Shown piece by piece: positions 1 to 7,996 of a stretch of 35,342 nt of DNA (positions are counted from its first letter, which is position 1; the number at the start of each line of letters is the position of its first letter). The translations under genes were made by a program, and so were the position numbers. Location: positions 1 through 35,342 of the forward strand of contig JAFGEX010000252.1 of assembly GCA_016931355.1 (NCBI GenBank), read 5' to 3'. This DNA comes from a bacterium. GTDB lineage: Bacteria > Zhuqueibacterota > QNDG01 > JABMRT01. The notes beneath the pieces were generated by a model. That model did no database searches and was not told the DNA's origin. It saw only the letters and a program-made list of their open reading frames with translations.

Positions 1-2
1 GG

Positions 3-950
3 TGGGGAGCAAAGGCCTGGGAGATGTTCGACGATCTTCAGGCTGCGCCTGCGCTCGGGTACCGGGTCGTGGGTTTCGTCAGCCCCGAAAAGGAGTTCCG
101 GAAAGAGGAATACGGTCAAGTGCCGCTGGTCGGCCATATCGGGAATATGCGCCAGGTCATCCGCAGGCAGGGCGTGCAGGAGCTGATCATCGCCCTGCCC
201 AGGCGGTCCGAACGGCAGCTCGAGGAAATCATCCGCCAATGCGACGGCACGCCGGTCGGCATCAAGATCGTTCCGGACCTGTACCAACTCATCACCGGCC
301 AGGTCCGCACCAACCAGCTTTACGGTTTTCCGCTCATCGAGATTCTTCCCCAGCTCATGCCACAGTGGGAGAAGCTCGTCAAGCGGACAGGCGATTTTTT
401 GACCGCGTTCGCAGGACTGATTTTGTTCCTGCCTGCCGGGCTGCTGCTGGCCGGCCTGATCAAGATCGATTCGAAGGGTACTGTTTTTTATCTGCAGGAA
501 AGGGTGGGGAGAAACGGAAGGCGCTTCCGCATCGTGAAGTTCCGATCCATGGTTGCGGATGCGGAAGAGCATTCAGGGCCGGTCTGGGCCGCCAAGAGGG
601 ATCCGCGTATCACACGTGTCGGAAGATTCATGCGAAAACTCCGGCTTGACGAAGTGCCGCAGCTTTTCAACGTGCTCACGGGCGACATGTCCCTGGTCGG
701 ACCAAGACCCGAGCGGCCGTATTTTGTCGAAAAGCTCTCAAAGATTTTTCCCCTGTATGCCAGGCGCCTGCGGATACAGCCGGGCATTACAGGATGGGCG
801 CAGGTCAAGGGTGGTTATGACACCAGCCTGGAAGACGTCAAAAAAAAGATCGAATACGATCTGTATTATCTCGAAAACATGTCCCTCCGCATGGACCTTA
901 AAATCATTCTCAGTACGCTGTACGTGGTTCTGAGAGGCAAGGGGCATTGA
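3..950 (+). CDS. Polyprenyl glycosylphosphotransferase (bacterial sugar transferase), 5'-truncated by window edge
   Basis: Likely transfers a sugar-1-phosphate from a nucleotide sugar to undecaprenyl phosphate at the inner membrane, the first step of exopolysaccharide or O-antigen repeat-unit synthesis. The reading frame is open to the left edge, so the ATG at 24 is probably internal and the N-terminal membrane helices lie outside the window. The first ~125 visible residues resemble the cytoplasmic nucleotide-binding-like region of the family (GYRVVGFVSP). A hydrophobic helix (FLTAFAGLILFLPAGLLLAG) follows. The catalytic bacterial sugar transferase domain then shows KFRSM, LRLDEVPQLFNVLTGDMSLVG, GPRPERP and QPGITGWAQV, ending in the usual DLKIILSTLYVVLRGKG tail. 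serS starts 34 bp downstream. Family assignment is firm; the sugar substrate cannot be read from the sequence. Confidence 0.93.
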   Translation, partial: WGAKAWEMFDDLQAAPALGYRVVGFVSPEKEFRKEEYGQVPLVGHIGNMRQVIRRQGVQELIIALPRRSERQLEEIIRQCDGTPVGIKIVPDLYQLITGQVRTNQLYGFPLIEILPQLMPQWEKLVKRTGDFLTAFAGLILFLPAGLLLAGLIKIDSKGTVFYLQERVGRNGRRFRIVKFRSMVADAEEHSGPVWAAKRDPRITRVGRFMRKLRLDEVPQLFNVLTGDMSLVGPRPERPYFVEKLSKIFPLYARRLRIQPGITGWAQVKGGYDTSLEDVKKKIEYDLYYLENMSLRMDLKIILSTLYVVLRGKGH

Positions 951-984
951 CCGATTTTGGAACCCAAAAGACAGGAATTGATGC

Positions 985-2250
985 ATGCTTGACTTGAAAT
1001 TTATACGCGAGAATCCCGAAACAGTCAGGAAGGGGCTCGAGGCAAAACATGTGAAGGCGGATCTGGACGGGCTTCTGAAGCTCGACGAATCCCGGAGAGC
1101 GCTGATTCAGAAGGCGGACCAGATGAAGGCCGAGCGGAATCGCGTGACGGACGAGATCGCGGCGCTCAAACGCCAGGGCAAGGACGGGACCGCATTGATC
1201 GAGCGGATGCGGTCCGTCTCGGACGGCATCAAGGCGTTGGACGAGGAGATCCGGCAGGCAGACCAGGGAATACACAAAATCCTGATGAGCATCCCGAACA
1301 TCCCCCATCCGAGCGTTCCGGTCGGAGATCCCTCCCACAACCTGATCGTCCGCACATGGGGCGAGGTCCCGTCTTTTGATTTCAAGGCGAAACCCCACTG
1401 GGATCTGGGCGCTGATCTCGGGCTGATCGAATTCGACCGCGGCAGCCGGCTTTCAGGGTCCAATTTCGTCGCGTTCAGCGGGAACGGGGCCAGGCTGGTG
1501 CGCAGCCTGATCAACTGGATGATCGACCTGCATGTTGAGAAACACGGTTACCGGGAGGCCTGGGTGCCGGTCATCGTCCGGCGGGAAATGCTCGAGGGCA
1601 CGGGCCAGCTTCCCAAACTTGAGGAGGACATGTACCGCGTCGAGGCGGACGACCTTTTCCTGATCCCGACTGCTGAAGTACCTGTCACCAATCTGCACAG
1701 GGAGGAGATGCTGGACGGCAAGGCGCTTCCCCTGTATTACACCGCCTATACGCCGTGCTTCCGCAGGGAAGCCGGCAGTTACGGGGCTGATACGCGGGGA
1801 CTGATGCGCATACACCAGTTCGACAAGGTGGAAATGGTAAAATTCGTCAGGCCCGAGGCATCCTACGACGAACTGGAATCGCTGGTCGGCAATGCCGAGG
1901 AGGTGCTCCAGCTCCTGGAGATTCCTTACCGCGTCCTGTGCCTGGCTTCCGGGGACCTCTCCTTCGGTGCAGCCAAATGCTATGACATCGAGGCCTATGC
2001 GGCCGGCATCAACAAATGGCTGGAAGTGTCCTCGTGCTCGAATCTGGAGGATTTCCAGGCGAGGCGCATGAACATCCGTTTCCGCAGGGAAAAGGGGGCC
2101 AAGCCGGAATTCGTGCACACGCTGAACGGCTCGGGCCTGGCCCTCCCGCGTACGCTGATCGCCATTCTGGAAAATTACCAGACAGACGAAGGCACCGTGG
2201 TCGTGCCCAAGGTGCTCAGGAAATACATGGGGATTGATGTGCTGAAATAG
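985..2250 (+). CDS. serS: Serine--tRNA ligase
   Basis: Class II aminoacyl-tRNA synthetase that charges tRNA-Ser (and tRNA-Sec where present). Its 421 aa is normal for bacterial SerRS. Residues ~25-105 form the charged antiparallel coiled-coil arm that contacts the tRNA variable arm, followed by the family-typical IPNIPHPSVPVG linker. Motif 2 is clear (FRREAGSYGADTRGLMRIHQF from residue 259), as is motif 3 (GSGLALPRTLIAILENYQ, around residue 381-400). The start at 985 is preceded by a weak CAGGAA ribosome site. The nearby ATG at 981 hits a stop after three codons, so it is not the start. The gene is 34 bp after the glycosylphosphotransferase and may be co-transcribed with it. Confidence 0.98.
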   Translation: MLDLKFIRENPETVRKGLEAKHVKADLDGLLKLDESRRALIQKADQMKAERNRVTDEIAALKRQGKDGTALIERMRSVSDGIKALDEEIRQADQGIHKILMSIPNIPHPSVPVGDPSHNLIVRTWGEVPSFDFKAKPHWDLGADLGLIEFDRGSRLSGSNFVAFSGNGARLVRSLINWMIDLHVEKHGYREAWVPVIVRREMLEGTGQLPKLEEDMYRVEADDLFLIPTAEVPVTNLHREEMLDGKALPLYYTAYTPCFRREAGSYGADTRGLMRIHQFDKVEMVKFVRPEASYDELESLVGNAEEVLQLLEIPYRVLCLASGDLSFGAAKCYDIEAYAAGINKWLEVSSCSNLEDFQARRMNIRFRREKGAKPEFVHTLNGSGLALPRTLIAILENYQTDEGTVVVPKVLRKYMGIDVLK

Positions 2251-2314
2251 GCGGTATTACGGATCAATTCCGATGGGCCGCGGCTTCACAACCACGGGCT
2301 GAATCGTCTTCCAA

Positions 2315-2337
2315 GCTCCCGGCGGGATGTCGGGAGC
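2315..2337. repeat. GC-rich hairpin, possible fragment of the dispersed 115-bp element
   Basis: GCTCCCG (2315-2321) and CGGGAGC (2331-2337) form a 7-bp perfect stem with a 9-nt loop in the serS to ICMT intergenic gap. On the minus strand the flank reads GGGAGCTTGGAA, resembling the GGGGAGCTTCAA end of the element seen at 15871, 30925 and 33821. No T-run follows, so it is not a standard terminator. The relation to the repeat family is inferred from a short match. Confidence 0.35.
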
Positions 2338-2377
2338 GGATCAATGACATGCCTCTTCGGTTCATGGGTAAACCATC

Positions 2378-3058
2378 GTGAAGGATGTCCTGCGTAAGAT
2401 CAAAAAATTCATCATCGGCTCGCTCCTGTTCACCGGCCTTCCGCTGCTGGCCTGGGGTATCCGGGATGCTTCCGGATACTTTGAGAATCCCGCTCGAACC
2501 ATTTACACCGTCTTGATGATCGTCTCAGCGCTGCTGGTCGTTCTGTTCGTCCCGAATGAGGGCACGGGTAGCGGCAAGGGCGAAAAACAGATGAAGAGGC
2601 AGAAATGGACCATTCTGCTGCTGCAGGTCACCTCGATCGCGGTTCTTTTCGTTTCGCCCTGGTCCGACAGGCAGGCAGTCGCGGTGATGGGGGGATCTGC
2701 ACTGATCCGGTATGCAGGACTTGTGTTGACGTTTCTGGGATATGCATTGATGAGCCTGGCTGTGGTCGGGCTGGGGCGTCAGTTCAGCCTGGACGTCACG
2801 GTGCAGAAGGATCATCAGTTAGTCACGGGCGGCCTTTACCGGTATGTCCGTCATCCGCGGTACCTGGGGATCGTTTGTTTCATGTCCGGGATTGCGCTCG
2901 TTTTCCGTTCATGGCTGGGGCTCGTGCTGGCGATCGTCACACTGGCAGTCCTGATCTGGCGCATCAGCGACGAGGAAAAGCTGATGCATCGCGAGTTCGG
3001 AGCTGCCTGGGAAGATTATGCGCGGAAATCGAAGCGGTTGATACCGTTCTTCTATTGA
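2378..3058 (+). CDS. Isoprenylcysteine carboxyl methyltransferase (ICMT)-like integral membrane methyltransferase
   Basis: A 226-aa polytopic membrane protein of the ICMT/phospholipid methyltransferase superfamily. Hydrophobic helices lie near residues 12-28, 42-58, 72-90 and 100-125, with a further pair around 168-195. The family's cofactor-site signature is present as GLYRYVRHPRYLGI (about residues 152-165), followed by a conserved C-terminal block (DEEKLMHREFGAAWEDYARKS). Bacterial members methylate lipids or small molecules, but the substrate here is unknown. Translation probably starts at GTG 2378: the nearest upstream ATG (2364) is out of frame and the first TM segment starts soon after. 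No strong ribosome-binding site is visible. A second ICMT-like gene (DUF1295) lies at 31123-31908. Confidence 0.85.
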   Translation: MKDVLRKIKKFIIGSLLFTGLPLLAWGIRDASGYFENPARTIYTVLMIVSALLVVLFVPNEGTGSGKGEKQMKRQKWTILLLQVTSIAVLFVSPWSDRQAVAVMGGSALIRYAGLVLTFLGYALMSLAVVGLGRQFSLDVTVQKDHQLVTGGLYRYVRHPRYLGIVCFMSGIALVFRSWLGLVLAIVTLAVLIWRISDEEKLMHREFGAAWEDYARKSKRLIPFFY

Positions 3059-3062
3059 TCTT

Positions 3063-3127
3063 GATCGCGCTGCGGCTGTACGCTTCAGCGCGATCTTTGC
3101 GGCAGCAAGCTGCCGCACTCCAAAATC
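3063..3127. repeat. Two adjacent palindromes between convergent genes; second is repeat module 2
   Basis: GATCGCGCTG (3063-3072) pairs perfectly with CAGCGCGATC (3086-3095). TGCGGCAGC (3098-3106) then pairs with GCTGCCGCA (3109-3117). The stretch 3099-3127 recurs at 35052-35080 with only the two central bases changed (AA versus TT), including the non-palindromic flank ACTCCAAAATC. The hairpins sit between the convergent ICMT-like and hypA genes and may end transcription from either side, although neither has a proper T-run. Confidence 0.7.
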
Positions 3128-3155
3128 GTACCTTAAAAGTGCGTGGCAGTTTTAA

Positions 3156-3536
3156 TCAATCCGGCTTGAGTATCTGCATCTTCCTCACCACCGCGTCCCT
3201 TCCCTGAATCCATTCGATGCGGCTGGAGCCGCATTTCGGGCATGCCAGGCTGGGCAGGGCCAGATGCGAGCCTGTATCCATTTCAGCAGAAGGCCTGCCG
3301 GAAAATCCACAGGCATCGCATTGAAGCCTGGCTTCGACAGAGGTGAACTTTATTTCAGCTTCCCCTGCGGGCGTATCCTTGAATTCCATGTCCAGCCAGA
3401 ACTTCAGCTGATCAAAGGAGAGGAAGGTCAGCTCTCCGATTTCGATTTCAATGGAGAGTATTTTTTCGGCGCCCTCTGCCCCTGCGTGGTGGAGCACGGT
3501 GTCCGCGATCGCCTTTGCGATGGAACCTTCATGCAT
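3156..3536 (-). CDS. hypA: Hydrogenase/urease nickel incorporation protein HypA
   Basis: A small metallochaperone that, with HypB, delivers Ni(II) to the large subunit of [NiFe]-hydrogenases (and to urease in some bacteria). Its 126 aa is normal, perhaps slightly long. The nickel-binding N-terminus MHE is intact (His2). The structural zinc site is made by two CxxC pairs, CDAC (Cys73, Cys76) and CPKC (Cys99, Cys102). The start overlaps the hypB stop by 8 bp, indicating translational coupling. No hydrogenase structural gene and no hypC/D/E/F are in the window, so the client enzyme must be elsewhere. Confidence 0.95.
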   Translation of the reverse strand: MHEGSIAKAIADTVLHHAGAEGAEKILSIEIEIGELTFLSFDQLKFWLDMEFKDTPAGEAEIKFTSVEARLQCDACGFSGRPSAEMDTGSHLALPSLACPKCGSSRIEWIQGRDAVVRKMQILKPD

Positions 3537-4194
3537 GGCGGGGCGGTTTCAGATTCAATGCGTCAATCAGATTTTCTATGCCTTCGCCGGTCTTGGCGTT
3601 CGTAAACACGACCTTGATATCAGGCTTGATCTGCAGCGCCTCGGATTTGAGCCGGTTCATGTCCACGCCCATGATTTCAGCCAGATCCATCTTGTTGATG
3701 GCCAGGACAGAGGCGTCCATGAAAATGTAGGGATGCTTCACGACCATGTAGGGGCCTTCGGTGACGGACACGACGACCATGCGGTCATGTGTACCGAGAG
3801 GGAACGAACCAGGGCAGATCAGGTTCCCAACATTCTCGATCAGGATAAGGTCCAAATCATCCAAATTTAGCGATTTCAATGTCTTACCTATGACTGCCGC
3901 ATCGAGATGACACTGCCCGCCCGTGTTGATCTGCAGGACTGGCGCCCCTTCCTCTTTAATCCGGTCCGCATCGATGGTGGTGGTCAGATCGCCTGCAATG
4001 GCCGCTATCCGATAATCCTTCTTAAGACGGCGTATGCATTGCTTCACAATGGACGTTTTTCCGGATCCTATGGAACCCAGAATGTCCAGGCTTCGGATAT
4101 GCTTCCGGTTGAGCGTATCCAGATTGGCCAGGGCCAGCCTGCGGTTTGCGTCCAGGACATTTTCTTCAACCGTAATTTCTTTCTTTTCAGGCAT
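3529..4194 (-). CDS. hypB: Hydrogenase nickel incorporation GTPase HypB
   Basis: A SIMIBI-class GTPase that works with HypA to load nickel into hydrogenase. Seen in its 221 aa: P-loop GSIGSGKT (40-47), the G-domain metal site GGQCHLDA (Cys95, His96), ENVGNLICPGSF, and the guanine-specificity motif NKMD. The N-terminus lacks both the CxxCGC high-affinity nickel motif and any His-rich stretch, so this is the short form of the family. A good ribosome site (AAGAGG, six bases upstream) supports the ATG at 4194. hypB is first in a two-gene operon with hypA and diverges from fba across a 137-bp gap. Confidence 0.95.
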   Translation of the reverse strand: MPEKKEITVEENVLDANRRLALANLDTLNRKHIRSLDILGSIGSGKTSIVKQCIRRLKKDYRIAAIAGDLTTTIDADRIKEEGAPVLQINTGGQCHLDAAVIGKTLKSLNLDDLDLILIENVGNLICPGSFPLGTHDRMVVVSVTEGPYMVVKHPYIFMDASVLAINKMDLAEIMGVDMNRLKSEALQIKPDIKVVFTNAKTGEGIENLIDALNLKPPRHA

Positions 4195-4265
4195 GTGGAC
4201 CTCTTTTCTTTCAATGGAAAAAATTAAGTGATTTTCTCCTGAAAAGCAACAGATTTCGTTTCCGC

Positions 4266-4294
4266 TTGACTTTTTGGGTAAATTATTTCATATT
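4266..4294 (+). promoter_or_regulatory. Sigma-70-like promoter of fba
   Basis: TTGACT (4266-4271), a 17-base spacer and CATATT (4289-4294) sit 38 bp before the aldolase start. The ORF track places the coding start here at a TTG, but a promoter and the strong GGAGG at 4320-4324 show that translation begins at ATG 4332. Confidence 0.6.
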
Positions 4295-4331
4295 GATAAG
4301 ACGTAAAAACGATACAAACGGAGGCTTAGCA

Positions 4332-5456
4332 ATGGCTGAAAAAACCATACAGCTTTTATCCATGGTGCCGATTCTCAGGGCTGCAGAGGAATCCGCGCTT
4401 CAGGGGAAACCCGCTGCGGTCGGTGCCTTCAACGTCAATTTTTTCACGCAGGCAGTTGGGATTCTGAACGGCCTGAAAAAGGCCCAGGGTCCGGGCATCA
4501 TACAGGCCAGCAGGGGAGCGAACAAATTCCAGGGCGGTCCGGACAAGATTTCGGCCATGCTGCTTGCAGCCATGAAAAAGACCGGGCATCATCTCCCTGT
4601 GGCGCTTCACCTGGACCACGGCGACGAGGAACAGGCGAAGATCTGCATCGAAAAAGGATTCAGTTCAGTCATGATCGATGCTTCGAAGCTGGAACTTCCC
4701 GAGAACATCGCACTGACCAAAAAGATCGTCGAGATCGCGCATGGCAGGGGAATCAGCGTGGAAGGCGAATACGGGAAACTGGCCGGCGTGGAGGAGGATA
4801 TCGTCTATGAATCCACCACGTACGGGGATCCTTTCCTAGTGCCGTATTTTTTCAATGAAACAAAGGCGGATGCGCTGGCCGTGGCGTACGGCACTTCGCA
4901 CGGGCCCAACAAGGGAAGCAAGGGCGGTGTGGAAAAGCTGGCCATTTCGATCATGCAGAAAAGCTATGACGGCATGAAGGCCTACGGCCAGAACAGGGAT
5001 CATTTTCTGGTCAGCCACGGCTCCTCGACCGTTCCGAAGGAACTAGTCGCTGAGATCAACCAATACGGCGGGAATGTCAAGGACGCCCAGGGGATCCCCC
5101 TGCACAAGATCCAGGAAGCTGTGGTCGCCGGAGTCCGGAAAATCAACATTGATACGGATCTCAGGCTGGGCATCACAGCCACGTTCAGGAAGTATTTTTC
5201 GGAGCATAAGGGTGTGGAGGACAAGTCCCCCGATGTGCTCAAGCCGATCAAGAAATCCCTGGATGAACAACCCGGCGCCATTGATCCCAGGGATTATCTG
5301 AAAACAATAGACATCGAACTGCTCAGGAAGGATCCGGCTGGAACCGACCTGGAAGAGGTCATGGTCCTGATCGAGAAACGCATTTCCGACCACGTGGCCA
5401 TGCTGGTTGAAAAGTTCGGTTCAGCCGGGCTGGCAGGCAAGGTCGGGCAGGCATAG
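4332..5456 (+). CDS. fba: Class II fructose-bisphosphate aldolase
   Basis: Zinc-dependent aldolase interconverting fructose-1,6-bisphosphate with dihydroxyacetone phosphate and glyceraldehyde-3-phosphate in glycolysis and gluconeogenesis. From ATG 4332 it has 374 aa. The start is fixed by GGAGG at 4320-4324 and replaces the longer track ORF. Visible site elements are HLDHGD (His93, Asp95, His96), VEGEYGKLAG, AYGTSHGPNKG, VSHGSSTVP and the phosphate-binding KINIDTDLR. The long C-terminal region (DEQPGAIDPRDYL onward) is larger than in the ~285-aa Bacillus-type enzymes, so this is the longer class II form. Tagatose-bisphosphate specificity cannot be excluded. A HAD phosphatase gene begins right after the stop. 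Confidence 0.93.
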   Translation: MAEKTIQLLSMVPILRAAEESALQGKPAAVGAFNVNFFTQAVGILNGLKKAQGPGIIQASRGANKFQGGPDKISAMLLAAMKKTGHHLPVALHLDHGDEEQAKICIEKGFSSVMIDASKLELPENIALTKKIVEIAHGRGISVEGEYGKLAGVEEDIVYESTTYGDPFLVPYFFNETKADALAVAYGTSHGPNKGSKGGVEKLAISIMQKSYDGMKAYGQNRDHFLVSHGSSTVPKELVAEINQYGGNVKDAQGIPLHKIQEAVVAGVRKINIDTDLRLGITATFRKYFSEHKGVEDKSPDVLKPIKKSLDEQPGAIDPRDYLKTIDIELLRKDPAGTDLEEVMVLIEKRISDHVAMLVEKFGSAGLAGKVGQA

Positions 5457-5457
5457 C

Positions 5458-6183
5458 TTGCTGAATCGGCCCGGTCAAACATCCCGTTCTCCGAAACTGC
5501 TCCTGTTCGACATTGATGGAACCCTGATCCTTTCCGGAGGTGCAGGGCGCAGGGCCATGAGCCTCGGTTTTCAGGAGGTTACGGGCATCGCCGGGGGATT
5601 CGAGACGGTTTCCATGATGGGAAGGACGGATACCGGAATCCTCAGGGAAGTGCTGGACAAGCATGGGATGGCCTGGGAAGAGGATCTGGTCCGGCGTTTC
5701 AAGCAAAGTTATTTCAGGATTCTGGCTGAAGAACTGGGCCGGTCCCGCGACGGCCAGAAGATATGCCCGGGTGTGGTTCCGCTCCTGTCCGGTCTGGAAA
5801 AGCGGGATGATGTGCTGCTCGGCCTTTTGACCGGAAACTGGATGAAGAGTTCCAGCATCAAGCTCAGGCATTTCAGTCTAGACCGGTTTTTCCCCATCGG
5901 CGTATTTGCGGATGATTCGGCTAAGCGGGAGGACCTGGTACCCATCATGCTTGAACGCATGCAGAAGAAGCGGGGTATCACTGTGCCGGCGAAGGATGTT
6001 TTTGTCATCGGCGACACCCCGCTGGACGTTCAATGCGGAAAACCGCATGGAGTCAAAACCATGGCCGTGGCCACCGGCATTCATTCCCTTGAAGAGCTGA
6101 AGCAGGCGGAACCGGATCATCTGTTCGAAAATTTTTTGGATCAAGGGGCGTTCTTCAGCGCGATCGGTATTGCGGGGCCGTAG
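5458..6183 (+). CDS. HAD-superfamily phosphatase (phosphoglycolate phosphatase-like)
   Basis: About 241 aa with the four HAD motifs: I DIDGT (nucleophile Asp18, acid/base Asp20), II LLTGN, III a Lys in SAKREDLVP, and IV VFVIGDTPLDVQC. An alpha-helical cap sits between motifs I and II, so this is a subclass I (Gph/PGMB-like) hydrolase of small phosphorylated metabolites. The substrate is unknown; adjacency to aldolase hints at a sugar or glycolate phosphate. The track ORF starts at TTG 5407 inside fba. The TTG at 5458, one base after the fba stop, better fits the family N-terminus. It has only a weak ribosome site, consistent with coupling to fba. Confidence 0.85.
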   Translation: MLNRPGQTSRSPKLLLFDIDGTLILSGGAGRRAMSLGFQEVTGIAGGFETVSMMGRTDTGILREVLDKHGMAWEEDLVRRFKQSYFRILAEELGRSRDGQKICPGVVPLLSGLEKRDDVLLGLLTGNWMKSSSIKLRHFSLDRFFPIGVFADDSAKREDLVPIMLERMQKKRGITVPAKDVFVIGDTPLDVQCGKPHGVKTMAVATGIHSLEELKQAEPDHLFENFLDQGAFFSAIGIAGP

Positions 6184-6198
6184 CGGCGCATCCGGAGC

Positions 6199-6310
6199 GA
6201 ATCTGACGGCGTGTGCCTTCCCTGCGGCTTGTTGCGGGATAAGCGGGCGAATAAAATTTCACATTCCCGACAGATCGAAGACTCTTCGCAAGTTTTCGTG
6301 AAGTGCTTCA
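6199..6310 (+). repeat. Dispersed 115-bp element, copy E (divergent)
   Basis: This aligns along its length with copy C: GAATCTGAC at the left, GGGATAAGCGGGCGAATA in the middle and CAGATCGAAGA near the right, ending GCTTCAAA. The right-hand hairpin is built from different bases: CTTCGC (6284-6289) pairs with GTGAAG (6298-6303), including one G-T pair, where other copies have CCCCGGCAG/CTGCCGGGG. It lies just before the terminator between the convergent HAD and gltA genes. Confidence 0.75.
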
Positions 6311-6314
6311 AAAC

Positions 6315-6341
6315 AAAAAAGGAGGCTTGGCCTCCTTTTTT
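6315..6341. terminator. Bidirectional intrinsic terminator between HAD phosphatase and gltA
   Basis: An A6 run, GGAGGC (6321-6326), loop TTG, GCCTCC (6330-6335) and a run of T's. It is symmetrical, so it should end transcription both rightward from fba/HAD and leftward from gltA. Confidence 0.9.
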
Positions 6342-6434
6342 TTATTTCCGGCCGGGCCGGATCCCGGATCCGCCGGCTGTCTCATTCCACGGGGCTTCCA
6401 TCGCCGGAAGTTGAGGCACGATGGGAAAAAGGCA

Positions 6435-7583
6435 TCATCCCCGCTTTCCCAGGGGAACGAACGGGATGCCCATCTCACCGGTGTATTTGGATGTCGGCCG
6501 TATCAGCCTGTTGTCCGAGTATTGTTCGATGATGTGGGCCAGCCATCCGGGCGTGCGGGATGCGACGAAAATGGTGGTGAAATACGCCGCGGGGATGCCC
6601 AGCGCGTGCTGAACAGTGGCCGAATAGAAATCCACATTCGGATAGATGCCCTTCTGCTCGAAAACAATCTTTTCGATGCGGTGCGACATTTCGAACAGAT
6701 GCTTCTGCGACGTCTTTTCACACAGCAGTTCGGAGTATTTTCTCAAATGCTTGGCCCTGGGGTCTTCGGTCCGGTACACGCGGTGGCCGAATCCCATGAT
6801 CCGTTTCTTGTTTTCGAGCATGCCTTCGATGTATTCCTGTATCCTGTCGATATGATTGATCTCGTGCAGCATGCCCATGACCTTTTCGTTGGCCCCGCCG
6901 TGGAGGGGGCCCTTCAGGGCGCCGATGGCTCCCGTGACCGCTGAATGCATGTCGCTGAGCGTCGAACAAATCACACGCGCGGCGAACGTGCTGGCGTTCA
7001 GGCCGTGATCCGCATGGAGAATCATCAGGATGTCCATCGCTCTTTTTTCGAGTTCGTCGGGGATGTTGCCTGTCAGCATATGGAGAAAATTGGCGGACAG
7101 CCCCAGTTCCGGTCTTGGGGTCAGCAGGGGAAGTCCGTTCCTCAGCCTGTGCAGATGCGCGATAATGGTGGGGATCTGCCCGGCCAGCCTTTTGGCTTTT
7201 CTGTAATTGGCAGACGGCGTAGTGTCATCCGCGTCCGGATCGAAACAGGAAAGCAGGCTGACTGCGGTTCTCAGCACGGCCATGGGATGGCTTTTCTCCG
7301 GCGAGGCTTTCAGCAGTTCGAGCACTGCATCCGGCAGTTTCATCTCGCCGACAATGGCGTTTCTCATCTCGTCGCATTCCCGGCGGTTCGGCAGGCGGCC
7401 GTTCCACAGGAGGAAAATGCATTCGATAAAGGAGATCTGCTCTGCAATGTCATGGATATCGTATCCCTGATAGTACAACCTCCCATGCACGCCGTCCACA
7501 TACGATATGCTCGTTTCAGCGGCCACCACGCCTTCCAAGCCGCGTACAACAATTTTTTCAACAGGTTTTTCCTGGGATCCCAT
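6435..7583 (-). CDS. gltA: Citrate synthase
   Basis: Condenses oxaloacetate and acetyl-CoA to citrate at the entry of the TCA cycle. At 382 aa it matches the shorter Gram-positive/archaeal-type enzyme. The three catalytic residues are visible: His228 in GPLHGGANE, His267 in GFGHRVYR and Asp318 in PNVDFYS. The substrate-binding stretch LHADHGLNAS precedes them. 2-methylcitrate synthases share this fold, and no prp genes are nearby, so citrate synthase is the simpler reading. The ATG at 7583 has an AGAGGAT ribosome site. It is monocistronic, with its own AT-rich promoter and a shared convergent terminator. Confidence 0.94.
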   Translation of the reverse strand: MGSQEKPVEKIVVRGLEGVVAAETSISYVDGVHGRLYYQGYDIHDIAEQISFIECIFLLWNGRLPNRRECDEMRNAIVGEMKLPDAVLELLKASPEKSHPMAVLRTAVSLLSCFDPDADDTTPSANYRKAKRLAGQIPTIIAHLHRLRNGLPLLTPRPELGLSANFLHMLTGNIPDELEKRAMDILMILHADHGLNASTFAARVICSTLSDMHSAVTGAIGALKGPLHGGANEKVMGMLHEINHIDRIQEYIEGMLENKKRIMGFGHRVYRTEDPRAKHLRKYSELLCEKTSQKHLFEMSHRIEKIVFEQKGIYPNVDFYSATVQHALGIPAAYFTTIFVASRTPGWLAHIIEQYSDNRLIRPTSKYTGEMGIPFVPLGKRG

Positions 7584-7996
7584 CTCGCATCCTCTTTATT
7601 CGATATGGAAATTTTCAATCTTAAAATATTCAATGAATATACAAAATATGCAAAAATAATACGAGTAATTCAAGTAAAATCGTTTTTACGCTCCTTTTTG
7701 AAATAATGCATGAAAGCAATCACCGGCAAACCCGTTCCTAAAGACTCCCGCATTGCAGCCTGTTCGTCCTTTTTTGCTTTTCTTTTAACGGTGTTTTCTA
7801 TATATTTATTACGCCGGCAACAAAATAGTTGACATGAGGCGCGCGCAATGGCCGGTATTGCCTGTTGCGACGAGCAAAAGGCGCTGTAAACTTTTTATCC
7901 GCCTCATCAGTAAATGCTTTGAGCGATGAACCGCCCGGATGTCTGCGGCGGTAAATCTTGAAAAGAGTATATCATGAGGCACCCCAGGGGCGGAGA
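7584..7996. other. Divergent AT-rich intergenic region (gltA / CDF-like gene)
   Basis: About 410 bp without a convincing ORF. The left part is strongly AT-rich and holds the gltA promoter. Rightward, TTGACA occurs at 7829-7834 but no good -10 follows at 16-18 bases. A small dyad GCAAT-GGCCGGT-ATTGC lies near 7845-7862. I cannot assign the start site for the rightward operon. Confidence 0.5.
7645..7673 (-). promoter_or_regulatory. Sigma-70-like promoter of gltA
   Basis: Read on the minus strand: TTGAAT (7673-7668), 17 bases, CATATT (7650-7645), in very AT-rich surroundings. The hexamers and spacing match the fba promoter closely, and it would give a leader of about 55 bases. Confidence 0.55.

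Noticed and set aside
4266-4331. N-terminal extension of the aldolase in the ORF track
   Set aside because: The segment is a promoter plus leader, and a strong GGAGG precedes ATG 4332.
6211-6414. 67-codon ORF downstream of the HAD gene
   Set aside because: It runs through repeat copy E and the terminator stem, so it cannot be a normal gene.
7829-7859. TTGACA as promoter for the CDF-like gene
   Set aside because: No acceptable -10 hexamer at 16-18 bases; the nearest (GGTATT) is at 19 and poor.
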